Part shown: positions 48,501 to 56,959 of the stretch, one piece after another
Numbering within the stretch: the stretch's first letter is position 1
Layout of the letters: every line of letters begins with the position of its first letter
Origin: JAGLSB01 sp023135955
GTDB taxonomy: Bacteria; Bacteroidota; Bacteroidia; Bacteroidales; GCA-2748055
Assembly (NCBI GenBank): GCA_030673645.1
Contig: DAOVIO010000001.1
Location: 1-64,000 of the forward strand
Reading direction: 5' to 3'
DNA: 64,000 bases
Notes under the pieces: model-generated
Databases searched by the model: none
Seen by the model: only the letters and a program-made list of their open reading frames with translations
Told to the model about the DNA's origin: nothing
Made by a program: the position numbers and the translations under genes

Positions 48501-49763
48501 AATTGGGATAGTTCAACAGACGATTCCGGGCTGGCCGGATATTATATTCTCCAAAATGATGAACTTATCGATACTCTTTTAACTACATCCATTTCCATTA
48601 CTGGTCTTACAAGCGGTTTATCCTATGACTTTGCTATTAAAGCTTTTGATATATATGGCAATGTATCAAAATCAAGCATGGTTGAGACTGTGGTGACAAC
48701 TGACAATGAGGAACCATCAGCACCCGGAAACCTTGTTGCAACGGAAATTACAGGAAATAGTTGCAAACTAAGCTGGGATTCCTCAACAGATAATGCAGCA
48801 ATTGAAGCTTATGATATCTATGAAAATGCTGTGCTTAAAAGCTCGGTAACAGATACTTTTTCTGTCATAACTGGTTTAGAAATGGTTGTTTCTTATACTT
48901 TTACAGTAAAGGCCAGGGATGCAGCCGGAAATAGTTCCAATGAAAGTAGTGTGGTGGTTCTTACCCCGGATACAGAAGCGCCATCTACTCCTTCCAACCT
49001 AACTTCATCGAATATTACAGGGAATAGCTGCTCACTTAGCTGGCAAGCATCAAATGATAATATTGATGTCGCAGAATATGAGGTATTCAAAGATGGTGAA
49101 CTGGAAAAAAGCGTTTATTTTACTTATACTGATATATCTGAATTAACAAATGCCATCTCGTACACCTTTACCGTCCGGGCGAAAGATGTAGCCGGAAATG
49201 TTTCAGAAGAAAGTAATGCCATTATTGTAAATACTCTTGATACTGAAGCCCCAACAACTCCAGTAAATCTTAGGGCTTCAAATATATCACTGTCTGGTGT
49301 GGATCTAAGCTGGGAAGCTTCAACCGATAATCTGGGAGTAACTGCCTATGAGGTTTTCAAAAATAATGAGTTTGAAACATTAGTAAGCAATACTAATATA
49401 TCTATTACAGGATTGCAGGTAAAAACAAATTACGAATTCCAGGTAAAGGCATTGGATGCTGCCGGAAATATTTCTATTGCAAGTAATTCTGTCAGCGTTT
49501 TTATAGATAATACCTCAGCGTCATTCCTTCAGGCTTCCGATAATAATATCCTACTCTATCCCAATCCAGCCAAGGATTTTGCCTACATAAAGAATGCTTT
49601 AGAAGGAATTGTTTCGGTATTGTCAGTGGATGGAAGAATTATGTTGAGTAAAGATTATAAAAGAGGCGATTTAATTGATTTAAGTTCGCTTACACCTGGT
49701 TTTTATATCTTAAGATTATCGGGAAATGGAATGATTAACTTGTGTTTTTCAATTGAAAGATAA
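45513..49763 (+). CDS. T9SS-exported GH5-like enzyme with FN3 repeats and PA14 domain
   Basis: The 1,416-residue enzyme has a long signal region (residues 1-38, ending NLFAQ), then a GH-A barrel of about 550 residues homologous to the lipoprotein starting at 40127. Glu231 in GIQNEPTYL is the probable acid/base and Glu385 or Glu387 in YEFESFYNQSSY the nucleophile. FN3 domains begin near residues 626 and 720, a PA14 domain spans about 810-970 (YNYGQRFLGSIIAPETGTYYFW), and four more FN3 domains follow to about 1335. The last 73 residues are a type A T9SS sorting domain (LYPNPAKDFAYIKN, DLSSLTPGFYILRLSG). It should be anchored on the cell surface or released. Confidence 0.88.
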   Translation: MNSIFKTCRKFNKVIYNGINPKYLFVTIILVLASNLFAQDDFVYVQDGRLLYPNGEEVALMGVNLQTMISWEYNAKLKDAGIPKDAEVWKRMADKSLDELEIMGANYIRVHLTPSDFTDANGGLIETIYLDLLDYTTAEAAKRGIRLCYAFMNYMGGYEVASSFMRTSYLEAKSISSADEKYYHKALLMFDNDYLAASKNYIRNLLNRENPYSNKAYKSDTNIIVWGIQNEPTYLDYNQLKLYTEEYSRFQIWLTDNGLTENNGANYPSYRKQRVKGYINEIHDEIRSAGSVQPVEWSLNWHRFRNGREDVFTAVAESKVEVVSFCTYPGQSVATQLGGGSYLNFDGDLSTYDFSDWFKSGYNELSWYGWLLTNDFSSKAKIVYEFESFYNQSSYIYPAIADLQRSLGAQAAAMWHYSQPDYAQYNSGSHILNLKCTPNKAAAFAVASKIYQNTQTEQAYHPNSTTEWQTDNYMYSFSNDIAIYSDDESYCYSASVSPGQLPSPPINPKYIMGIGNSELVEYSGNGNYLIELVGDTLDLNIQPDVSYNYSLSSREDALITNLHYDTIHDLKLKFWEKYGKYEIFSVEEGKYELVSTAFYLDSLSVKPGKYKIFIADTLYSAESEAPTSPANLAVGNVKPTKVDLSWEASSNAYIEKYIVFVDGVEDIAVFAPATSVTIDGLTCGNSHNLSVKAVSGAGNESPLSAIETVTTDICDIIAPTKPTNLVSSNITPNSIKLSWQQSSDNIEVWEYEVYINGKKKLEVLYPDTSINISGLYCETDYELSVKAKDEAGNLSPASEILAVSTIACSGLISYQEWRGIEGWELSDLTSHPDYPENPDTTGYVTSLQIPTNYGYNYGQRFLGSIIAPETGTYYFWIASDNAGQLWLSPDNTYDNKLLIAYNNSWTNYQEWNKFSSQKSAGKNLIKDQKYYVEVIMKAAAGGDHLTVGWRKPSDGIGTEPFEIISGRVLGPYQDHRAPTIPVNLLASNITETSLDLNWDSSTDDSGLAGYYILQNDELIDTLLTTSISITGLTSGLSYDFAIKAFDIYGNVSKSSMVETVVTTDNEEPSAPGNLVATEITGNSCKLSWDSSTDNAAIEAYDIYENAVLKSSVTDTFSVITGLEMVVSYTFTVKARDAAGNSSNESSVVVLTPDTEAPSTPSNLTSSNITGNSCSLSWQASNDNIDVAEYEVFKDGELEKSVYFTYTDISELTNAISYTFTVRAKDVAGNVSEESNAIIVNTLDTEAPTTPVNLRASNISLSGVDLSWEASTDNLGVTAYEVFKNNEFETLVSNTNISITGLQVKTNYEFQVKALDAAGNISIASNSVSVFIDNTSASFLQASDNNILLYPNPAKDFAYIKNALEGIVSVLSVDGRIMLSKDYKRGDLIDLSSLTPGFYILRLSGNGMINLCFSIER

Positions 49764-49777
49764 AACTTGATAAAATA

Positions 49778-52477
49778 ATGATTAATACTAAATCAATACC
49801 AACTTTTAAAACAGGAATAAGTTGTTTGGTTCTTCTGCAAGGAGTTTCTCAAATGTCAATAAAAGCAGCAGCTCCTCCCACCGAGAAACCTAACATCATA
49901 ATTATTTATGCCGATGATCTGGATGCAGACGAACTTAATCACACAGTTAATGATATTGATATATGGCCAACATTTAACGGTGTTAAAAGTCTTGGCATTG
50001 ACAGCTATAACAAAACTTTTAGCCCATTGCTTTTGACTCCCAATATCGATTCACTGGCAAACGGAGGTATGATGTTTACGCATTTCTATGTTAATGCTAC
50101 AGTTTGTACCCCTAGTCGCTATAGCTTACTAACCGGACGTTATGCAACAACTGGAGAGGAATTACTCGACCAGTATCCAGCCGGTACACATGCCACACTC
50201 GATTGGAGTCCTGCTATTATCAGAAGTGAAAGCCTCCTGCCAAAAGAACTTAAAAAAGCAGGATACCGTACGGGTATTGTTGGCAAGTGGCATAATACTC
50301 CTGATGAGGCAAATTTGCCCGTCTCATCATCAAAAATTGAGAAAAACTCTCATCCAAGCTATGAAGAAGCGCTGGAAGAGGATGCCTTTCTCAAAAATCA
50401 TCAGCAAACAGGAGTCAACTATTTAAGTGAAGGTTTTGGATGGGATGTGGTCGAACGAATGGAGTGGGGAAATTCAATTGTAAACCTGGACTGGATGTGT
50501 GAAGGGGCGCTTAATTTTATCGAAGAGAGTAAGGATACTTCCTTTTTCCTTTATTTATCCTTACCGGTGCCCCATGGTCAATATCAATACATTTACAATT
50601 CTTTAGATGTCCTGGATAGAAGGGTTTGTGCAAATGGAATCCTGCCGGATAATTATTCCATATTGCCCTCAGATAGTGATGTATACAGAAGAATCGATTC
50701 AGCAGGTGTCCCCAGAGAAAACGCTATGGCTACACATATGGACGATTATGTAGGTGCGGTTATGAATAAACTGGAGGAACTTGGAATAGGGGAGAATACC
50801 CTTATTATTTTTACAAGCGATCACGGCAACCGTGGAAAAAATAGTTGTTATGAAGGAGGAGCCAGGATCCCTATGTTTATTTACTGGCCCGGTAAGATTG
50901 ATCCAGGTACAACAAACAGTAGCCTGATTGGCAATATCGATATTTCAGCAACCTTACTGGATCTGGTAAGGATCACGCCTCCCGAGGATATGTCGCGCGA
51001 CAACCTTAGCTTTTTACCTCAATTATTAGGAGATCCCGAACCTCTGGATTGGAGGAAAAGTATGATGATTGAAGCAGGGAATTCAAAAGCCATTGTTACA
51101 AAAGAATACAAGTATATCGCCAACAGGGTCACTCCCGAAATTGCGCAAAGTATGGCTGAACAACCGAAAGTGGTATATTGGTCGGGGGTTGATCACCACA
51201 ATTACAACACCGAATTCATGTATAAAGGCTATTGGGATGCAGATCAACTATATGATCTGGAGAATGACCTTTACGAACAAAAAAACCTTATGGGCAATCA
51301 GGGATACAAAGATATGCTGATAGAAATGAAATCGGAGCTTGCCAGTTATGTTTCAAAACTGCCTCATTCATTTGGCGAGTTTAGCGAAGGGGGCTCAGTT
51401 CTTTCCGCTTTTAATGCTCCGACAAATCTTATTGCTTTGAATATTACTCCTACTAATCTTGATTTAAAATGGGATGCATCAAGCCATGACATTGGTTTGG
51501 TGGGATACGAAGTATATAAAGACGATGTTTTAGAGACCTTCGCTACAGGAACATTTGTATCCATTACGGGATTAGCTCTGGATTCAACTTACAAATTTAA
51601 GCTAAAAGCCCTTGATGTAACAGGCACATATTCATCAGAAAGCAATGAGGTGACCATTAAAACACGATATCCGGATGAGGAAAGTCCGTCAGCTCCTTCC
51701 AATCTTATTGCTACTGAAATTACAGCTACTGGATGTGAACTATCCTGGGAGCCTTCAAACGACAATATAGGTGTTATCGCTTACGAGGTTTATAAAGATG
51801 GTGAGTTTTTGACCACAACTTCAGGAACATCCATTTCAATTAGTGGTTTGGAGAGTTTCCAAACTTACATTTTTACAGTTAAGGCAAAGGATTTTGATGG
51901 TAATATTTCCACGGAAAGTAACAGGTTTACAATAATAACTTCTGATAATATTCCTCCAACAGCGCCGTCTAATTTTACTGTCTCAAATATTACCGGAAAC
52001 TCTTGCGGACTTGGTTGGTCGGCTTCCACTGATAATGTGGGTATAGAAGAATACGAAATTTACAGGGATGGTGTTCTAGATACTATCGTTTACTTCCCCC
52101 ATGTCACAATTAGTGGTTTAAGTAATTCCACAACCTATGTTTTCACGGTTAAGGCAAAGGATGTAGCCGGAAATCTTTCAGAAGAAAGTAGTGAATTAAT
52201 TGTGACTACCCTTGATTCGGTAATTATTGGAACTCAAAAAATTATTGTACAGGATGGAATAGAAATATACCCAAATCCAGTGGGAAGTATGCTATATATC
52301 TCAAATCTTGAAAGTGGTTTGCTCAGTATTCATTCTTTCGATGGCAGGCAGGTGTTAAGTGCTGATCACAGGCCTGGTCTGGCAGTTGATGTATCCTCAT
52401 TGTCGTCGGGAGTTTATATTCTTGAGATTTCAGCTAACAGGAAAAACTACTTATTGATAAAAAGTGGAGCAGAATAG
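49778..52477 (+). CDS. T9SS-exported S1 sulfatase with three FN3 domains
   Basis: The protein has 899 residues with an N-terminal signal region ending about residue 30. The sulfatase domain (to about 545) has YADDLDADEL, the formylglycine motif VCTPSR with Cys110, GKWHNTP and FTSDHGN. Three FN3 domains follow from about 548, 638 and 728. A type A T9SS sorting domain closes it (IYPNPVGSMLYISN, DVSSLSSGVYILEIS). The FN3 and sorting modules closely resemble those of the GH5-like enzyme encoded 14 bases upstream. The catalytic domain resembles the lipoprotein sulfatase starting at 41958. An extracellular sulfatase acting on intact polymer is the natural reading. Confidence 0.92.
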   Translation: MINTKSIPTFKTGISCLVLLQGVSQMSIKAAAPPTEKPNIIIIYADDLDADELNHTVNDIDIWPTFNGVKSLGIDSYNKTFSPLLLTPNIDSLANGGMMFTHFYVNATVCTPSRYSLLTGRYATTGEELLDQYPAGTHATLDWSPAIIRSESLLPKELKKAGYRTGIVGKWHNTPDEANLPVSSSKIEKNSHPSYEEALEEDAFLKNHQQTGVNYLSEGFGWDVVERMEWGNSIVNLDWMCEGALNFIEESKDTSFFLYLSLPVPHGQYQYIYNSLDVLDRRVCANGILPDNYSILPSDSDVYRRIDSAGVPRENAMATHMDDYVGAVMNKLEELGIGENTLIIFTSDHGNRGKNSCYEGGARIPMFIYWPGKIDPGTTNSSLIGNIDISATLLDLVRITPPEDMSRDNLSFLPQLLGDPEPLDWRKSMMIEAGNSKAIVTKEYKYIANRVTPEIAQSMAEQPKVVYWSGVDHHNYNTEFMYKGYWDADQLYDLENDLYEQKNLMGNQGYKDMLIEMKSELASYVSKLPHSFGEFSEGGSVLSAFNAPTNLIALNITPTNLDLKWDASSHDIGLVGYEVYKDDVLETFATGTFVSITGLALDSTYKFKLKALDVTGTYSSESNEVTIKTRYPDEESPSAPSNLIATEITATGCELSWEPSNDNIGVIAYEVYKDGEFLTTTSGTSISISGLESFQTYIFTVKAKDFDGNISTESNRFTIITSDNIPPTAPSNFTVSNITGNSCGLGWSASTDNVGIEEYEIYRDGVLDTIVYFPHVTISGLSNSTTYVFTVKAKDVAGNLSEESSELIVTTLDSVIIGTQKIIVQDGIEIYPNPVGSMLYISNLESGLLSIHSFDGRQVLSADHRPGLAVDVSSLSSGVYILEISANRKNYLLIKSGAE

Positions 52478-52546
52478 TTAAATCGCCCCTTATTAGTTTG
52501 AATTTGAAATGAAGAATTAGTGTTAACTCAAAAAAAAGCTATAAGA

Positions 52547-53416
52547 ATGAAAAGATTATTGTTGATAGCACTGTTAATACGATATGGAATTGGATCCTTT
52601 GCTCAATCCGGGAACAAATCCTTGAATTCCTGCAGACATCCTGAAAATTTCAAAAAAGAAAACCTGGTGGTCTGGTGTATAGTTCCTTTTGATGCTGTGA
52701 ATCGTTCGCCTGAAGAACGTGCTGAAATGCTGGTCGAATTGGGATTAAAACATGTTGCATACGACTGGCGGGAAAGGCACGTTGCTGAGTTTGAGGAAGA
52801 AATTATTCAATACCAGAAACATGATCTGGATTATTTTGCCTTTTGGGGTTCGCATGATAAGGCTTTCGAATTGTTTAAACAATACCAAATTCATCCTCAG
52901 ATCTGGATTACAAATCCTTCCCAAAAAACCGGAACTCAAGAAGAGAAAATCGAGCAGGTTGCTGAGATTTTGATTCCTTTGGCAAAAAAAGCTTCCGCCA
53001 TTGGATCTAAACTGGGACTTTATAATCATGGAGGATGGGGAGGAGAACCGGAGAATCTGGTTGCCGTGTGCAAGTACCTTAAATCAAAAGGGCACGAAAA
53101 CGTAGGCATCGTGTATAATTTTCATCATGCGCATGAAAATATAAAGACTTTCAAAAAGGATTTTGAACAGATGAAACCCTTTCTTTTATGTCTCAATCTG
53201 AATGGAATGGCAGATCCGGAGTTGGTGAACGAAGAGACACATGAAAATATGATACTTCCGCTTGGTACAGGAAAGAATGAGGCTGAGATGATTCGGATTG
53301 TCATTGAGAGCGGCTATGACGGACCTGTAGGAATAATTGGACACATTGAAACTCAGGATGTAGCATTAAGTCTGACCAACAATCTTAACGGACTTAAAAA
53401 GATACTGGAGAAATAA
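52547..53416 (+). CDS. Secreted isomerase/epimerase-like TIM-barrel protein
   Basis: The ATG at 52547 gives 289 residues with a signal peptide ending near IGSFAQ; a TTG-type upstream start would spoil it. The mature part fits the xylose-isomerase-like TIM barrel (AP endonuclease 2 family): LVELGLKHVAYDW, GLYNHGGWGGEPENLVAVC with the His-Asn and Glu pattern of the metal site, NVGIVYNFHHAHENI, then IIGHIETQDVALSL. Cytoplasmic sugar-phosphate isomerases have the same fold, but a signal peptide makes a phosphosugar substrate unlikely. In polysaccharide loci such proteins may act on free or keto-sugars. Activity is unassigned. Confidence 0.8.
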   Translation: MKRLLLIALLIRYGIGSFAQSGNKSLNSCRHPENFKKENLVVWCIVPFDAVNRSPEERAEMLVELGLKHVAYDWRERHVAEFEEEIIQYQKHDLDYFAFWGSHDKAFELFKQYQIHPQIWITNPSQKTGTQEEKIEQVAEILIPLAKKASAIGSKLGLYNHGGWGGEPENLVAVCKYLKSKGHENVGIVYNFHHAHENIKTFKKDFEQMKPFLLCLNLNGMADPELVNEETHENMILPLGTGKNEAEMIRIVIESGYDGPVGIIGHIETQDVALSLTNNLNGLKKILEK

Positions 53417-53477
53417 ATAATATTGCCAGTGAACCTGTAAATATTTGATATAGTAAATAACTAAAGATACTAAAAGT

Positions 53478-54941
53478 ATGTATAAAATGCTTTCACTCGC
53501 TGCTTTAACATTCAGCTATTCTCATCCGGTTGAAGTTCCGGATACGGTCGAGAAAAAACCTCATATATTGTTTATCGCGATCGACGATTTACGTCCCGAT
53601 TTAGGATGTTATGGAAACACTGAGGTAAAAAGTCCAAACATCGACCAGTTGGCCAGTGAAGGCACTTCTTTTATGCGAGCATTTTGTCAGCAAGCTGTTT
53701 GTGGTCCTTCCCGTATAAGTCTCATGACCGGTATTCATCCTGATGGACTCGGATTGTGGGGTATGAGCGGAAGTCATTTAATCGAATGGCGGGAAACACG
53801 TACCGGGATAACCAGTTTATCGGAGCAGTTCCGTAAAAATGGATACAAAGCTTATGGCTATGGAAAAATTTATGACCATCGTTTGGGTTTGGATATTGAG
53901 CACTCGTGGGACGAGTATAAGGGAGGAAAAACTTCATACAACCTAAAAAAGCACAACAGGGAAGGACGTTCGATAAATGGTAGTTCTCCATTAAAACCTG
54001 CATTTTTTGCGGTGGATGCAGTGGATGCAGAATTATCGGATGGCTACGTTGCCAATCTGGCCATCGAAAAACTTAAAGCATACGATACAAGTCAACCACT
54101 GTTTCTTGCAGTTGGGTTCCAAAAACCGCATCTGCCTTTTGTTGCTCCTAAAAAGTATTTTGACCTTTATGAGACTGAAAAACTTACATTGGCAGAGCGT
54201 AGATGTCCACCCGAATGGCATACCGAGTTCATGTTCTCGTGGTACAAAGAAATAAACAGTTATGACGTTCCATATCCTATCCCTGAAGATATGCAGCGTC
54301 AGCTCATCGAGGGCTATTATGCCTGTGTTAGTTATGTAGATGCACAAATTGGTAAAATCATTGTCACCCTGAAGGAAAAAGGAATGTATGACAATACTAT
54401 GATTGTACTCTGGGGCGACCATGGATTCAAACTGGGAGAGCATGGGGAATGGGCCAAACATACAAATACCGAACATGATGCAAGGGTTCCGTTTATAATT
54501 GCTGCTCCCGGGAATTATGAAAAGAATGCAAAGACAAAAGCCCTGGTCGAACTGGTGGATTTATTCCCGACTATGTGTGAGCTTGCAGGTATTCCGGTTC
54601 CGGATCATACTGAGGGACACAGCCTGGTTCCGATAATGAAGGATAAAGATGCTAACGTCCGGAAATTTGCACTAACCCAATATCCAATGGTTAGGTCCAC
54701 TATGAGCTATTCTATACGAACAGATGACTGGAGATATGTCGAGACACGTAGCGACATAACAGGTGAACCTATTGCCGCTGAACTTTACGATTTACGCAGT
54801 AATTCAATAGAAATAAAGAATAATTTGAATGATTATCCGGAAGTGGCAAAAGAACATGCAGCCATGTTGGATAAATATTTAAAAAGTGCTAAAAAATGGA
54901 CGGGCGGTCATATGATAAGCTCCTGGGGTCCGGTCGAATAG
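53478..54941 (+). CDS. S1 sulfatase, Cys-type (iduronate-2-sulfatase-like)
   Basis: The protein has 487 residues. A weak N-terminal hydrophobic segment may be a signal peptide. The metal site FIAIDDLRPDLGCYGN and formylglycine motif VCGPSR with Cys75 are intact, as are GYGKIYDHRLG and VLWGDHGFKLGEHGEWAKH. These last motifs are typical of the iduronate-2-sulfatase-like subgroup. It is a close paralogue of the sulfatase starting at 56960 (shared CQQA.CGPSR, IEWR, GYGKIYD/GFGKIYD, QPLFLAVGFQKPHLPFVAPKKY-type stretches), with one sulfatase between them. The gene starts 61 bases after the TIM-barrel gene. Confidence 0.93.
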   Translation: MYKMLSLAALTFSYSHPVEVPDTVEKKPHILFIAIDDLRPDLGCYGNTEVKSPNIDQLASEGTSFMRAFCQQAVCGPSRISLMTGIHPDGLGLWGMSGSHLIEWRETRTGITSLSEQFRKNGYKAYGYGKIYDHRLGLDIEHSWDEYKGGKTSYNLKKHNREGRSINGSSPLKPAFFAVDAVDAELSDGYVANLAIEKLKAYDTSQPLFLAVGFQKPHLPFVAPKKYFDLYETEKLTLAERRCPPEWHTEFMFSWYKEINSYDVPYPIPEDMQRQLIEGYYACVSYVDAQIGKIIVTLKEKGMYDNTMIVLWGDHGFKLGEHGEWAKHTNTEHDARVPFIIAAPGNYEKNAKTKALVELVDLFPTMCELAGIPVPDHTEGHSLVPIMKDKDANVRKFALTQYPMVRSTMSYSIRTDDWRYVETRSDITGEPIAAELYDLRSNSIEIKNNLNDYPEVAKEHAAMLDKYLKSAKKWTGGHMISSWGPVE

Positions 54942-55136
54942 AGATGATAATTCCGATGAATCGCTTAGCCAAGTATTATTATTAAGTTATTGAGATTTGA
55001 ATCTTATGCAAAAGAGAAAAAATGAAGAATTAATTAATAGTATAGACTACCGGGGATAAGATAAAATCCTATTCAATAAATACCCAAATCCATAACATTT
55101 GGCTAATTTATATAAACAGAAATATCTCGACGGGGC

Positions 55137-55144
55137 TACTTTTG
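55137..55144 (+). promoter_or_regulatory. Candidate -7 element before the sulfatase starting at 55209
   Basis: TACTTTTG matches TAnnTTTG, 64 bases before the ATG, within the 267-base gap after the previous sulfatase gene. No -33 box at proper spacing was found. If real it starts a second transcript within the locus. Confidence 0.35.
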
Positions 55145-55208
55145 TATATTGAGTATCTTGTGAAGTGGATTTTTTGTTTTTTACCTCCACAAATAAAACA
55201 TAAAAAAT

Positions 55209-56720
55209 ATGAATAGTATTTTAAAGACTCTAGGCTATACCGCCCTGATTTCTATCGAAACAGCCATTGTTCCGAAAATAAATGCTCAGGAAAAACCAAA
55301 TATTCTAATGTTTTGTGTTGATGATATGAATGATTGGGTAGGCTTCCTCGGTGGGCATCCCCAGACAATAACACCCAATATGGATAGGCTGGCATCCAAA
55401 GGAGTGAATTTTACCAATGCTCATTGTCCGGCTCCAGGTTGTTCTCCCAGCCGGAACTCACTTATATTTGGGATTGAGCCACACAATTCGGGCCTGTATC
55501 CCTTTTATAATATCAATAATATCGAAGCCGGGGTAATAGACAGCTACTATCCCCTGCCATTGCTATTTAGAAATAACGGATACTATACCAAAGGAATTAC
55601 AAAGGTTTGGCATAATCCGGATAACGCATATTTGCAAGACAGTACCTGGGATGAGTACAGTTCACATGGAGATAGTAACATTCAACTTATTAAGGAAGAG
55701 GGGTATTATCCTGATCCCTACGTAAAACGATTGGTTGCCTGTCCGGGCAGCAATCCCCTGGAGGATTTCATGGATTACAAAAATGCTATGCAGGCAGTCG
55801 ATTTTTTGGATAAATCACATGAGGATCCTTTCTTCCTGGCAATCGGATTTATACGTCCTCATACACCCTTTATTGTACCCAAAGAAAATTATGACCGCTT
55901 CCAGGTACCCATTCAGGAACCGCCTATTAAGGCAGATGACCTGGTAGATATTCCTATTGCCGGACAAAGCAATGCACAAATCTATGTCGAGATACCCATG
56001 AGAAGAGACGGGGCCTGGGAAAAACTACGAAGAGGTTACCTGGCTAGCATTAACTTTATCGATGACAATGTAGGACGGGTTATGGATGCTCTGGATAAAA
56101 GTCCGTATGCTGATAATACAATTATTGTATTGTGGTCAGATCATGGATTCCATCTGGGTGAAAAAAGAACCTATAGCAAGTTCTCTCTATGGAATGAGGC
56201 CACACGTACGCCTTTTATCATTTATGATCCAAGAGGGCAAAACGGCAACGGGCTGCAATGCGATGAATCGGTTGGGTTAATAAATATTTATAGAACCCTT
56301 TGCGATATGACCGGAATAGAGGTCCCTGAATATGTGGATGGCATAAGTCTGACTCCCTGGTTAGACAATCCTAAATTAGAAATGGAAAAACCAGCCATGA
56401 CCACCTGGGGGCGGGGAAATTATACCCTACGTTCCAAAGAATGGCGTTATACCCGGTATTTCGATGGTTCAGAAGAGCTCTATTCCGAGACCTGTGATCC
56501 GAATGAGTGGGTCAATCTGGCAAATAATGAAAGGTTTGATTCAATCAAGGATGAATTCTCGAAATGGCTTCCTAAAACCGAAGCTCCGCAGGTATCTTCT
56601 GGTTTAGAGCTTTATAATGTGGCAGATGCTGACAGCCCGATCCTAAATATTAATTCCTTTCTGAACAATGTAAGCAAGTATAATGCTGAAGGTTTGCAAC
56701 CACCCTTGTATATAAAATAA
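55209..56720 (+). CDS. S1 sulfatase, Cys-type
   Basis: The protein has 503 residues with a signal peptide ending near KINAQ. The metal-binding stretch is FCVDDMNDWVGFLGGHP. The formylglycine motif CSPSR has Cys78, preceded by NAHCPAPG. The second metal ligands lie in LWSDHGFHLGEKRTYSKF, and KVWHNPDN is present where most members have GKWH. The DMNDW and HLGEK.TYSKF signatures place it in the choline-sulfatase or iduronate-sulfatase branch, distinct from its neighbours. It should be periplasmic. Its substrate position on the glycan is unknown. Confidence 0.92.
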   Translation: MNSILKTLGYTALISIETAIVPKINAQEKPNILMFCVDDMNDWVGFLGGHPQTITPNMDRLASKGVNFTNAHCPAPGCSPSRNSLIFGIEPHNSGLYPFYNINNIEAGVIDSYYPLPLLFRNNGYYTKGITKVWHNPDNAYLQDSTWDEYSSHGDSNIQLIKEEGYYPDPYVKRLVACPGSNPLEDFMDYKNAMQAVDFLDKSHEDPFFLAIGFIRPHTPFIVPKENYDRFQVPIQEPPIKADDLVDIPIAGQSNAQIYVEIPMRRDGAWEKLRRGYLASINFIDDNVGRVMDALDKSPYADNTIIVLWSDHGFHLGEKRTYSKFSLWNEATRTPFIIYDPRGQNGNGLQCDESVGLINIYRTLCDMTGIEVPEYVDGISLTPWLDNPKLEMEKPAMTTWGRGNYTLRSKEWRYTRYFDGSEELYSETCDPNEWVNLANNERFDSIKDEFSKWLPKTEAPQVSSGLELYNVADADSPILNINSFLNNVSKYNAEGLQPPLYIK

Positions 56721-56959
56721 ATATTACTTAGTTTAGGGCCTCCAATCCCAGAGCCTAACTCATTAATGGCAAGAATATGTAAAGCTAAATGAAAGAACTT
56801 CTATAATTTTAACTAACAGGAAAATTGGATTCTGTTCTTTTTGTGAAGGATATTGAGGGAAGATTGGGTGTATATGACCCATTATATGAAAAGCATTGGC
56901 TGGCTAATTGGTGAATTCAATGATAAAAAAAGCATCTGATACAGATAAATTTTTAATAT

